DNA of 64,000 bases from Candidatus Poribacteria bacterium (GTDB lineage: Bacteria > Poribacteria > WGA-4E > WGA-3G). Below, piece by piece: positions 26,324-34,689 of the stretch. A program made the translations under genes and the position numbers. A model generated the notes under the pieces. That model was not told the origin of the DNA and did no database searches. It saw only the letters and a program-made list of their open reading frames with translations. The number at the start of each line of letters is the position of its first letter. Position 1 is the first letter of the stretch. The stretch covers positions 1,116,001 through 1,180,000 of the forward strand of contig OY282386.1 in assembly GCA_958295945.1 (NCBI GenBank), in the 5' to 3' direction.

Positions 26324-27292
26324 TTATCTCCTTTGTTTCTGTGTATTTCCTTGCTCACTGTGTTTCTGAAAGAACTGGTTCAATGATTCATGCGTTGGCA
26401 TCGACGGGGTTGCACCGGGAACTGTGACTGCCGCTGCACCTGCAGCCACTGAAAACCTAACGGAATTTTCTAAACTATTTCCGTTAGCGAGAGTCACCGC
26501 GAGGGCACCACAGAACGCATCTCCTGCACCCGTTGTATCCACTGCCTTCGTTCTTATTGCTGGAACGTGAAAGGTTTGTGTTGGTGTGCAATAGATTAAT
26601 CCCTGTTCTCCAAGCGTTAGGACGACTGTTGAAAATCCATCCTTTGCAATCTTTTCTTGTAAGATTCTTGCTGCAGCTCTTGCCGATTCTGGTGTTGTTA
26701 CTTTACGTCCTGATAGTACTGATGCCTCAGTTCTGTTCGGTTTTAGTATATCCACCTTTGACAATAAACTTGATGGCAATTGACGCGCCGGTGCTGGATC
26801 CAACATGACGATTGTCCCATTTGCCTTAGCAATTTCTGCTGCGCGTATGGATGCGTCAATCGGTGTTTCTAATTGTAGCATCAAGATATCTGCATTTGCA
26901 ATGTTATTTTCTGCTTCGTTTATATCTGCTGGGGTGATTTTCATGTTGGCGCGTGGCACGACGATGATACTATTTTCACCATCTGGTTGGACAACTATCG
27001 TTGCGGTGCCTGTTCCATTTTCTGTATCTGTCTTGACATATTGGCTGTCAATTTTTTCAGAGGCTATTGCGGATCGGAGTATGTCCGCAAAGGGGTCATC
27101 ACCTATTCTACTTATGAAGGTGACTTTTGCACCTAATCTGGCTGCGGCTGTTGCTTGGTTGAATCCTTTGCCACCCGTGAAGATGTCGAATCGGTCTCCG
27201 ATGAGGGTTTCGCCTCTGTTGGGTAGGCGTTCTGTGCGGATGACAAGGTCAACATTTGCACTGCCGAGGACGGTGACTTTGGGCTGCTGCAT
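26324..27292 (-). CDS. rbsK: Ribokinase (PfkB family)
   Basis: The 322-residue kinase matches ribokinase. It has N-terminal GSANVDLV, the first PfkB signature GGKGFNQATAAARLG, anion hole and catalytic motif DTTGAGDAFCGALA with the catalytic Asp, and LKPNRTEASVLSG. It phosphorylates ribose (or a related pentose or nucleoside) at the expense of ATP. No ribose transporter is adjacent. It is probably co-transcribed with the downstream TPR gene. Confidence 0.92.
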   Translation of the reverse strand: MQQPKVTVLGSANVDLVIRTERLPNRGETLIGDRFDIFTGGKGFNQATAAARLGAKVTFISRIGDDPFADILRSAIASEKIDSQYVKTDTENGTGTATIVVQPDGENSIIVVPRANMKITPADINEAENNIANADILMLQLETPIDASIRAAEIAKANGTIVMLDPAPARQLPSSLLSKVDILKPNRTEASVLSGRKVTTPESARAAARILQEKIAKDGFSTVVLTLGEQGLIYCTPTQTFHVPAIRTKAVDTTGAGDAFCGALAVTLANGNSLENSVRFSVAAGAAAVTVPGATPSMPTHESLNQFFQKHSEQGNTQKQRR

Positions 27293-27355
27293 CTGTGTTT
27301 CCCTTCCTATGTTTTCAATAATCTCAATGTGGAGATTACTACGACAGAGGAGGTA

Positions 27356-28237
27356 TTACACTTCCTGTTTGTCAATTCCTTGCAGGAACGTTTCAACGCT
27401 AAATGTCCGGACTGCTGTTCGATGAAGCTCTGTCAAACGATCAAGGTCTTGAATAGATTCAAGTGCTTCCGCCACTGGTTGCACATCGCTCTGTGGAAAA
27501 CGTTCAGTGAGCACAGATAGAATATTATTGATGGAATTTTCACGTGCACCTCGTTCAACACCACGTTGAATTACTATTTCGTAGTAAGGAGATTCTTGCA
27601 TGATTTCCTCCGTTATAAGTTTGTCTAAAAAACTTGGGGCATGGACTAAGCCACCTAATAGAGATAGGGCAAACAACAGTGTTCCACGCGTCTGTGTGTC
27701 AACGGGTGCTGTTTCTGTCTTCTCAACACATCTTTGCAACCATGCTTCTGTGTTTATACCCTCTGGTGGCTTCATTAAAGGCGTAAACGGTAGCAGTCCA
27801 ACCGATGCTGCTTCCAAAAATGCTTCCCCTTCTAAATCCGCCAACCGAATTACCTGATATTTATGCTGCAAACCGAACACATCATTCCCATAACTATAAC
27901 CGCCTGGATCGGTCTGTCCTGCATTTGGACTCAAATATATCACCACTGAATACACAGGAAGTTCATGACGTAATAGAAGTTCACTTGCATAAGAGAGCAT
28001 CCGGAACGGCATCGGTTTATCTCTACTATCCTCCGTTTGCACCTCTATATGAAGCAGGACTGTCTCATTGTGCCATAGCACCTTAAACGTCATGTCATTG
28101 CGATGCACCTTAACCGTTTGTTGTTCGGTATCAAGTGTCTCTAACACTTGGACATCCTGCGTGCCAAAGGATAGCATGGCAAACTCATTGGCGTACTGGT
28201 GCATCAGATGCTTCACGATTTCGTCATATTGTGCCAT
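27356..28237 (-). CDS. Rpn/YhgA-like PD-(D/E)XK nuclease family protein
   Basis: The 293-residue protein resembles the Rpn (recombination-promoting nuclease, transposase-31-like) family. The nuclease core includes LLHIEVQTEDS, where E-x-Q is the usual PD-(D/E)XK element, followed by MPFRMLSYASELLLRHELPVY. The C-terminal helical part (ENSINNILSVLTERFPQ) is typical of bacterial multi-copy members. These proteins promote RecA-independent recombination or act in defence. It marks the edge of the minus-strand defence-like island, ~107 bases from the next gene. Confidence 0.85.
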   Translation of the reverse strand: MAQYDEIVKHLMHQYANEFAMLSFGTQDVQVLETLDTEQQTVKVHRNDMTFKVLWHNETVLLHIEVQTEDSRDKPMPFRMLSYASELLLRHELPVYSVVIYLSPNAGQTDPGGYSYGNDVFGLQHKYQVIRLADLEGEAFLEAASVGLLPFTPLMKPPEGINTEAWLQRCVEKTETAPVDTQTRGTLLFALSLLGGLVHAPSFLDKLITEEIMQESPYYEIVIQRGVERGARENSINNILSVLTERFPQSDVQPVAEALESIQDLDRLTELHRTAVRTFSVETFLQGIDKQEV

Positions 28238-28344
28238 GCTGTGTGTTGTTCCTCGGTTCTTTGGTTGTTTTATTGATTATACTTGATGTGAGGGTGGTTT
28301 GTCAAGGGAAGATTTATTGGTGTGTTTTGTTAAAACTGCGACTG

Positions 28345-29553
28345 TTAGGATTTGGACGTAACTTTTTCAACTGCATGTTCAAAGGTTTTTTGATAAACCG
28401 TACTTTTCATTCTACTCTCAATAAAGGTTTCAAGCGAACTCTTGTCTTTTTTCATTTCTTGCCGTACCCGACTCGCTTCAAAATTGAATGTATACAAATT
28501 ATGACATGCGCGTCGGTGAATGTGGTTTTCCCCATCATGATCTTCAAGATAATCTATATAAGAAAGAGCATCACGTTTAGTACGAATTGACCTGACTGCT
28601 CCATCTTCATTATCCCACTCTTTGACAGTGAAACCTTCGTCCTCAATCAACTGTAGCAAATGAATTGCAAATGCTTGACGGTTCTGCTTATATTTTGCGG
28701 TATCTTTTTCTTTTTCACGCTGAGAAAATCGTGTCCAGTGAAATCCAGGCAATTGAACATTCTTGAATGCAGCACTTAGCATCCAGCTTTGTGAATCAAC
28801 TGTATTAGCACCACAGTAAAAGGCAAATAGCATGAGTAGTGCGGATCCCATTGAAAAACAGTGGATATGAGAATTTGGAAGGAGTTCTCGGACTTTACAA
28901 ATAATGTCAATTGCTGTTCTCTTATTTCCATTTAGTGCAAGTGGGGCTAAACTCCCTATGCCAACAATAGGAGGATCTGATCCACATATCTTAACAATAT
29001 TATTAAGACGGCGTTTGAGAGTGCTTGGGTTGTGACCGTGAATTACTGGCATCAGTTGAAAACTATTGGGAACATCGCCGTTTAATGAATTTAATTCTTC
29101 AAACATTATCCGAGTGTTTTTGACCGTATTTTGCCAACGCTTACTTCTCTCTCTCCCTTCAGATTTAGGTAGGAATGGATGGTCAAGGACAACAGATATA
29201 TCTGCTCCAAATTCAATTCCAACTTTAAGCACGTCAACTGCGTTTATACTAATTTTGGTTTGTTTTTGAAAGTTAAATGCACCCGAATCAAGCATGAGAG
29301 GACCATTAAACTCAATATACTCATGGAGTTTACCTTGTTTTTCTTTAATTTTTGGTGTAAACATGCGTGTTCGGGAATTTGCTAATAGGTCAAAGGCATT
29401 GACAAGAACAGCTTGTGTACCAGTGATTTTCCAAGGATGGAAACGCAGGCGCGCCCTAGGGAAATCTCCTATACGATAACTAGCAAAAAGGTTTGGTGTT
29501 TCAAAAGAGAACTTTTTGAGAATTGGAGAGTCAGTTATATCATCTTCCATCAA
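28345..29553 (-). CDS. tRNA-guanine transglycosylase-like protein (DpdA-like)
   Basis: This 402-residue protein follows the TGT barrel pattern: D89 in LMLDSGAF (substrate Asp), D124 in VVLDHPFLP, MPVIHGHNP where TGT has IVQGG, VGIGSLAP (binding loop) and D253 in GANTVDSQSW (nucleophile). The D89-D253 spacing suits DpdA, which swaps guanine in DNA for preQ0. The usual TGT C-x-C-x2-C-H zinc site is missing; HIHRRACHNL near the C-terminus may replace it. It is the last gene of a six-gene operon and overlaps the ATPase by 4 bases. A DNA rather than tRNA target is inferred from resemblance and context. Confidence 0.72.
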   Translation of the reverse strand: MMEDDITDSPILKKFSFETPNLFASYRIGDFPRARLRFHPWKITGTQAVLVNAFDLLANSRTRMFTPKIKEKQGKLHEYIEFNGPLMLDSGAFNFQKQTKISINAVDVLKVGIEFGADISVVLDHPFLPKSEGRERSKRWQNTVKNTRIMFEELNSLNGDVPNSFQLMPVIHGHNPSTLKRRLNNIVKICGSDPPIVGIGSLAPLALNGNKRTAIDIICKVRELLPNSHIHCFSMGSALLMLFAFYCGANTVDSQSWMLSAAFKNVQLPGFHWTRFSQREKEKDTAKYKQNRQAFAIHLLQLIEDEGFTVKEWDNEDGAVRSIRTKRDALSYIDYLEDHDGENHIHRRACHNLYTFNFEASRVRQEMKKDKSSLETFIESRMKSTVYQKTFEHAVEKVTSKS

Positions 29554-30734
29554 TTACCGTCTTCCACTTTCTGCTTCATTCGTTCACGCATTTTTGGTAA
29601 AAAATACCCGGGCAAGACATTAAGTTCTGCTTTTTCTACTGTTTCTTTTAACGAAAGGTACTCAGCTTCAACAATCTCTTTTGTCAATGGTTCTAACGAT
29701 TGAGGGCGAGAAGATTCCGTTACTGCATCTTTTCCCTTGATATATATTTCATACTTGTTTCGTCCACTGTTCAAATAATCTGCCACATAGTCAATTGCAA
29801 GTTCTGCACTCACTATGGGTTCAAGTGTGACAGGTTCACCTAAACGCCTATCAATTGCCGGATATTGTAGAAGATCTCTTGGTTCTGGAACGGTGGCAAT
29901 GACAAAAAATGTAAACTCTTTTAAGGTATCAAATAAATGACGAAGATCCTGAGCATATTTTGACTGGCGCGAACGAGTTAATCCTTCAAATATCTCTTCA
30001 AATTCGTCAAATAACAAGACAATTCCATCACATAAATCAAGTTCTTTTAAAACATTGAGTAAACTATATAAGAACCTTATAGCAAGTGAAGAACTCGTAA
30101 TGTCAACAGGCGGCACTCCACCATCAGTTAAAAGTTTCTTCTCTGCAGCACCGAGTTTTTGCTGTCCTTTCAACCACCGAATAAACGTGTCTTTCTTTCT
30201 CTCTTCAAAGTAAGAAATCGATATTTGATTTGGTAGAGCAATAGTTTTTATTATTTTCAATATCTCTTTTGCTGGTTTGACTTTAGTTATTAGTGTTTTA
30301 ATAAGATTCTCGTCAGACTGGAGTTTAACAACCAAATCACTCAAAAATGATCCTGTGAGCTTATCAATAATTTGCTCATGAATGTCAAAATAACTTTCTC
30401 CTGGGTTGAAGATATAAACTGGATGAAGGTTATTAATAAGTTTTTTGCGTCTTGCATCGTCAGTTAACAGTTCAAAGTATCGCAAGATATTAGTCTTACC
30501 CGCACCGTTTTCCCCGTTGATACGCAGACGATTAGTCTCTGGTGAAAAATTCTGTAGTATATAAACAAATTGCTTTTTGATTTCTTTTTGGTCAGTACAA
30601 ACATCAAAGCCAGTTTCACCTGAACCTGGAAACGGGTTTTCAAGTAGATAGTATTGTTCGTAAGGGTTTAGTTCCTCATTTTTCGCATCAAATAAAGCAT
30701 GATCTCTTGTTAGTGTCACTTGAATGTCTCCCAT
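29550..30734 (-). CDS. AAA/Orc-like P-loop ATPase of the island
   Basis: This 394-residue ATPase has Walker A at about residues 74-82 (GENGAGKTN) and Walker B near 240 (GIVLLFDEFEEIFEG). VIATVPEPRD is a sensor-1-like strand, and an arginine-rich segment follows it (YPAIDRRLGEP). This layout resembles BrxD-like and other defence-island ATPases. The C-terminus is a helical lid. It overlaps the winged-helix-like gene upstream by 19 bases and the TGT-like gene downstream by 4, so it is tightly coupled to both. It probably moves or senses DNA for the modification or nuclease partner; that role is inferred. Confidence 0.78.
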   Translation of the reverse strand: MGDIQVTLTRDHALFDAKNEELNPYEQYYLLENPFPGSGETGFDVCTDQKEIKKQFVYILQNFSPETNRLRINGENGAGKTNILRYFELLTDDARRKKLINNLHPVYIFNPGESYFDIHEQIIDKLTGSFLSDLVVKLQSDENLIKTLITKVKPAKEILKIIKTIALPNQISISYFEERKKDTFIRWLKGQQKLGAAEKKLLTDGGVPPVDITSSSLAIRFLYSLLNVLKELDLCDGIVLLFDEFEEIFEGLTRSRQSKYAQDLRHLFDTLKEFTFFVIATVPEPRDLLQYPAIDRRLGEPVTLEPIVSAELAIDYVADYLNSGRNKYEIYIKGKDAVTESSRPQSLEPLTKEIVEAEYLSLKETVEKAELNVLPGYFLPKMRERMKQKVEDGN

Positions 30735-31660
30735 CGTATCAACTTGACCAATTTACCTTTGACACGCATTCCATCCTCCAGATAGCGATATTCAAGCCAT
30801 TCTGATTCCTGTTGCTTGTTATACCTATATTGCTTATTGGACCTAGGCAAAAGTTTTGTGGAAAGTCGTTCGCTGAGAATCTCCTTTCTTGGACGAATTG
30901 AAATGATTTGGTAATTTCCTGAAATATCACTACGGATTGAGGCGGGAGCAAGTGTGATTTCGCCTGGAAAAGTTTCTACAAACTGGTTCATTTTCATCTC
31001 AAAAGTCTGAAAAGAGATACACAATTTCTGACATACGAGATGTGCTAAACGTCCGAGGTTTGCGTAACCAGATGTTTTATCTGTCAAATTGTAACTTTCC
31101 CAACAGTTTTTTTTTAAACATTCTAACGACGGTTTATTCTCATCCCACTCTCCTCCCCAATAGATGATTTCTTCATAAGGTGAACGATATGCATGTCCCA
31201 CGGACACTGCCCAGGTCTGAAATGTATCAAAGGCAACGTAGGTAATGTTATATTTGTCCTTTAAGTAAAGCCCCAAATCCCTTCGAGATTCCTTATCCTT
31301 ACGTTGCGGAATTTTGATTTTTTTTTCATGCTTAAGACATTTAAGGAAGCGTGCGTAAGGAGGATAATTTCTCAGTCCTTGATTCATCGGCAACAAATGA
31401 TCTCCAGAATTCCAGCCACTAATAAAATTATCATATTTTTTGGTCAGACACAGAACACTTTTATCCTGTTTACTCTGTGTTATCCATTGAGATTCTCCAA
31501 AGATTCGTAGGATATCCTTCACCCTACGATCAAGGCGTTTTATTTTTCCTTGATTGTCCACAATTTCATAAAATGTATCCAGTGAGAGTTTATTTTTTTC
31601 ACGGTGTGTCTCAATGGCATCAGCAACGGAAAGTAATTTATTTATGGTAATAGGGTCCAT
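30716..31660 (-). CDS. Unknown protein, winged-helix-like N-terminus
   Basis: No family is recognised with confidence. The first ~85 residues (about 5-80) look like a winged helix: LLSVADAIETHREK, then LDRRVKDILRIFGESQWI and a wing ending LTKKYDNFISG. A central segment with aromatic residues (YVAFDTFQTWAVSVGHAY) and a basic C-terminal third (STKLLPRSNKQYRYNKQQ) follow. It would suit a DNA-binding adaptor for the ATPase with which it overlaps. There are no membrane segments or nuclease motifs. Confidence 0.6.
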   Translation of the reverse strand: MDPITINKLLSVADAIETHREKNKLSLDTFYEIVDNQGKIKRLDRRVKDILRIFGESQWITQSKQDKSVLCLTKKYDNFISGWNSGDHLLPMNQGLRNYPPYARFLKCLKHEKKIKIPQRKDKESRRDLGLYLKDKYNITYVAFDTFQTWAVSVGHAYRSPYEEIIYWGGEWDENKPSLECLKKNCWESYNLTDKTSGYANLGRLAHLVCQKLCISFQTFEMKMNQFVETFPGEITLAPASIRSDISGNYQIISIRPRKEILSERLSTKLLPRSNKQYRYNKQQESEWLEYRYLEDGMRVKGKLVKLIRWETFK

Positions 31661-31663
31661 TTG

Positions 31664-32764
31664 TCAATCCTCACAAATTTCCATCACATCGTGAGCAAAG
31701 AAGCCACCTCGTGACTCTGAATAGTAAAGAATTTTGTACGTGCGGGATTGTTCTTTATTCACAAGACGAATGGTACTGAAAACTTGCGCTAAATCCCACA
31801 ATAGGTAATGTATAGGTGTTAATACGATCCTTTCGTTGTGAGAATCGTATCTTATGGAACTAACTTCCGTGGGAGGTCGTGGGACATCAATATGGAGACT
31901 GTCAAGATTCTCTAAAGTTGCAAGCGAGGCCATATCTTTATCGCCAGTGAGAAGAAAAACACCTTGTTGCAACCCCCTATCACGCTTAAGGTTTTTTGTG
32001 CTTTCAATAATAAGTCTGTCAATACTTGACTTACCGTTGGATTGCCCAAAATGTTCAGAGAGAGTTGTAAATATTTCTAAAGGCCTCCATTGGTATATAT
32101 GGTTCAATTCTCGACTAATACAAGTAACTTGTGGTCGCTGACTCAATATATCACATTTTCCTAGATGCGGTTGTGTACCTCTACTGCTTTTTACCCATTT
32201 ATCACTCAGATCTTTAGCTTGTCGTTGTACCTCGGTCATTACGAAAACTGGCACGACTGTCCAAATTAAGACATTAGAATATGGTATATGTGAAAATTTA
32301 GATAAAGTATTGTGCAAAAAAGAAGTGACTCCTCGTCTTAAAGCACTCGTATCAACAACAAGTATTAAGTAATGATGTTCTGATAGTCTCTTCATTACTT
32401 CTCGAAACTCCATCTTAAAAATTCGATCTTCCATCATGCAAAATTCCGGTCTTAGAAGCCCCGTTCTTATCATGCTGTCAGCAAGTTGGGAACTTATAGC
32501 TTCTTTCGCCCGATGTACTTGTTCCTTTTCTACTGATAACTTGGAAAAACTACATTCAATTTCGCGAGAAGTTACAGGTTTGAAAGTAAAAGGTAAAATT
32601 AAATGGTCTTGAGCGGATTCCTCGTTTCCATCAATTGAGATGTTACCAAGTTTCACATATTCACTTTTTTTCAGATGTGTTCCATCGGTATAGGAGACCT
32701 CCCATTCATCCCAAAATCGATACTCTGCAATGAATTCACTTAGTTTGAGGGATCGTCTATTCAT
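31664..32764 (-). CDS. PIN-domain nuclease with N-terminal extension
   Basis: The 366-residue protein has a PIN nuclease core from about residue 130. It starts with LILVVDTSALRRG (first acid), VPVFVMTEVQRQAK supplies the conserved Glu, DRLIIESTK the next acid, and FLLTGDKDMASLA the last Asp pair. PIN enzymes are Mg-dependent nucleases, mostly RNases. The first ~125 residues are not recognised. The segment after the PIN core (HYLLWDLAQVFSTIRL) is also unassigned. In a TGT-like modification operon this is the obvious effector. It overlaps the upstream gene by 8 bases and ends 3 bases before the next. Confidence 0.72.
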   Translation of the reverse strand: MNRRSLKLSEFIAEYRFWDEWEVSYTDGTHLKKSEYVKLGNISIDGNEESAQDHLILPFTFKPVTSREIECSFSKLSVEKEQVHRAKEAISSQLADSMIRTGLLRPEFCMMEDRIFKMEFREVMKRLSEHHYLILVVDTSALRRGVTSFLHNTLSKFSHIPYSNVLIWTVVPVFVMTEVQRQAKDLSDKWVKSSRGTQPHLGKCDILSQRPQVTCISRELNHIYQWRPLEIFTTLSEHFGQSNGKSSIDRLIIESTKNLKRDRGLQQGVFLLTGDKDMASLATLENLDSLHIDVPRPPTEVSSIRYDSHNERIVLTPIHYLLWDLAQVFSTIRLVNKEQSRTYKILYYSESRGGFFAHDVMEICED

Positions 32765-33176
32765 CAGAAATTCTCACTGTGTAATCAGAATGAAGATGGT
32801 TTTGTAAAATTTCTGTAACAACAGCAGTTAAAATAGAACTTGATTTTAATCTTGTCATCGAAATTTGCTCAATCACTTCAGAAAGATTTTGATCTAATGG
32901 TTCTCCTATACCAGTTTTTGATTTGGCAAATTGGGAAATAGCATGGTTTTTTATTGGATCGGGTAAATAGAAATCAACTATATACGAATTTGATATAGGT
33001 TCATTGGTTTCAAGATCATGTGTGTCTAAATTATTAACAACATCCGAGAGGCACTTTAAATCAATGATTATTTCATTTTTATTTTTCCATTGTTGAAAAT
33101 CAAGAATAGAAAGATCTGGCACAGAATAAGTCTCAATCACTTCTTGTGTTGAAGGATTCATAATTTCTATTTTCAT
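32757..33176 (-). CDS. Small unknown protein of the island
   Basis: This ~139-residue protein is not recognised. It starts with beta-rich sequence (MKIEIMNPSTQEVIETYSV), then mixed helix and strand, and ends with a helical segment (SSSILTAVVTEILQNHL). I chose ATG 33176; a TTG at 33194 would add six residues. Its end overlaps the PIN gene start, a common layout for an adaptor or antidote translated with its nuclease. That suggestion is context only. Confidence 0.55.
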   Translation of the reverse strand: MKIEIMNPSTQEVIETYSVPDLSILDFQQWKNKNEIIIDLKCLSDVVNNLDTHDLETNEPISNSYIVDFYLPDPIKNHAISQFAKSKTGIGEPLDQNLSEVIEQISMTRLKSSSILTAVVTEILQNHLHSDYTVRISDE

Positions 33177-33207
33177 CAAAGTTCCATTTAGCAAAAATGT
33201 GTGAATA

Positions 33208-33654
33208 TTATTCCCATAGCCATCTTTTCAACTGAGTTTGTCTTTTACCTATCACTCCGTGTGTGAAAACGTACCTTGTAAGCATTGGAATCATATATTG
33301 CAAATTCTCAAATGCCTTCTGGTAAGTCCTTCCAAGTACAAAACAAATTGAATTATAATTTTTTCTTAGAATGTCTGAAAAAGTTGTTTTGATATGAGGC
33401 TGCAACTCAACTACTCGTGCCAAGTTCATTTTTTGGTCGTAAAAATCAATCTGGTAATCAGCTGGGATAAGGCCATAGCGCGCAGACAAAATATAAACAT
33501 CCAATTGTTCTGCTTTATAGGGACATTCACGAAGAAAACGCCGTAAAACATAAAATAGCGGACCGTTGTATCTCTCAATTGCCGGTAAATGTTCTTGTGC
33601 AGTGTTTTTTCGTTCTGAACAAGATAAAACAAGCAAACGTTGATGGCAGTTCAT
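33208..33654 (-). CDS. DUF6884-like protein
   Basis: The 148-residue protein opens with LLVLSCSERKN and has VYILSARYGLIPADYQID in the middle. These are the hallmark segments of the DUF6884 group related to YaaA/DUF328. The LSCSxRK segment also resembles the lysine motif of archaeosine synthase (form PCSAKKPYS), which works with a TGT partner. Pairing of this gene with a TGT-like gene in one operon makes a role in tailoring a 7-deazaguanine plausible; this is inference. It is the first gene of the six-gene unit, ~120 bases downstream of the HNH gene. Confidence 0.68.
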   Translation of the reverse strand: MNCHQRLLVLSCSERKNTAQEHLPAIERYNGPLFYVLRRFLRECPYKAEQLDVYILSARYGLIPADYQIDFYDQKMNLARVVELQPHIKTTFSDILRKNYNSICFVLGRTYQKAFENLQYMIPMLTRYVFTHGVIGKRQTQLKRWLWE

Positions 33655-33781
33655 AATTTCTCAATTCCAAATTAAGAATCGCATTCGTCAGTTTATATTG
33701 TAAACTAAATGAATCACTTTTTCAAGAGAAAAAGTCTAAGGACTAAAGCGGAAGAAGAGAACGGTTTCATTGAATGGTCGA

Positions 33782-34672
33782 TCATAATTCCCGATATTCC
33801 CCTTGAAACACTTCCCTAACGTGCCAACCAATAAACTCTTCCTCTGGATAATAGGAACGCCTTTGCGGAAAGTTGATTTTTTCACCGTGAAAATCCATCA
33901 GCCACTCCTGAAACCCCGTTGTCCCGTGTGCGTCATCTGAAACTAATATTTGAAGTTGTCTTGACAGCGTGAAAGCACCTCGGTCAAACAATTTGTGATG
34001 AAGTGAACAAAGAGCCAATCCATTTACTTCAATGTCAGGTCCGTCTGCCCTTTGCCATTTGATATGTGATGCTTCTAATGCTACAGATGAATCACCTAAT
34101 TTCACATCAAATCCACAGACAGCACATCTATATTCATAGGCTCTAAGAATGCTAGTACGGAAATTAGATGTGCGCGTTCTTGTATCAAATGTTTGTAAGG
34201 GAAGTTCAATACCAACAGACTGCAAGATGTCTTCATGAATGGAATTTGGAAAATGAGCATCTAAAAGACTATGAATTATTTCCACTGCCAGATCAGAATC
34301 ATTTTGTAGTTGTTCAGAGATTGTCTCGTTGAAGCCACCCGATACGTTGTTTTCTCTTAAATCCGTAACATAAGCATCACCACTTGCTGTTTGCCGTATA
34401 TTACTTGCATTGGTGACTTCCCAGACTCCATCATTTTGTAATCTCCAGAACGGGAAATGAGCATAATAGGCATCACGTCTGGGACCAAACTCCCGCAGCA
34501 AATTCTTAAGATTATCTTCTATGTCATCTTTGTATGAAATAAGTCTATCTTCACCACATAGCAATTTGCCAATGGCATAAAGAACCAATAGGGGTTTGTG
34601 TGGTGCTCGTTCACCGCTACTGCCCCATTGTCGTAAAGTTTCAAATTTTTGTAGAATTTGTTCTTTTTTCAT
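33782..34672 (-). CDS. SBD-HNH endonuclease (phosphorothioate-sensing type)
   Basis: This ~296-residue protein combines an N-terminal domain opening with RAPHKPLLVLYAIGKLL and FPFWRLQNDGVWEV with a C-terminal HNH nuclease (CAVCGFDVK, EASHIKW, LCSLHHKLFDRGAF). The N-terminal pattern is that of phosphorothioated-DNA-binding restriction endonucleases, which use a sulfur-binding domain to cleave DNA carrying PT. It should act as a type IV restriction enzyme. The start is taken as ATG 34672; a TTG lies at 34678. It follows the PP-loop gene by 17 bases. Confidence 0.85.
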   Translation of the reverse strand: MKKEQILQKFETLRQWGSSGERAPHKPLLVLYAIGKLLCGEDRLISYKDDIEDNLKNLLREFGPRRDAYYAHFPFWRLQNDGVWEVTNASNIRQTASGDAYVTDLRENNVSGGFNETISEQLQNDSDLAVEIIHSLLDAHFPNSIHEDILQSVGIELPLQTFDTRTRTSNFRTSILRAYEYRCAVCGFDVKLGDSSVALEASHIKWQRADGPDIEVNGLALCSLHHKLFDRGAFTLSRQLQILVSDDAHGTTGFQEWLMDFHGEKINFPQRRSYYPEEEFIGWHVREVFQGEYREL

Positions 34673-34689
34673 TGTCAATCTCTATGATT

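Noticed and set aside
26805-27425. 206-codon plus-strand ORF opposite ribokinase
   Set aside because: The minus strand has a complete ribokinase with all signatures; the plus frame is a shadow.
28345-29553. Ordinary queuosine tRNA-guanine transglycosylase
   Set aside because: It lacks the normal TGT zinc cluster and IVQGG motif, sits in a non-housekeeping operon, and no queuosine genes are near. Phylogeny would decide.
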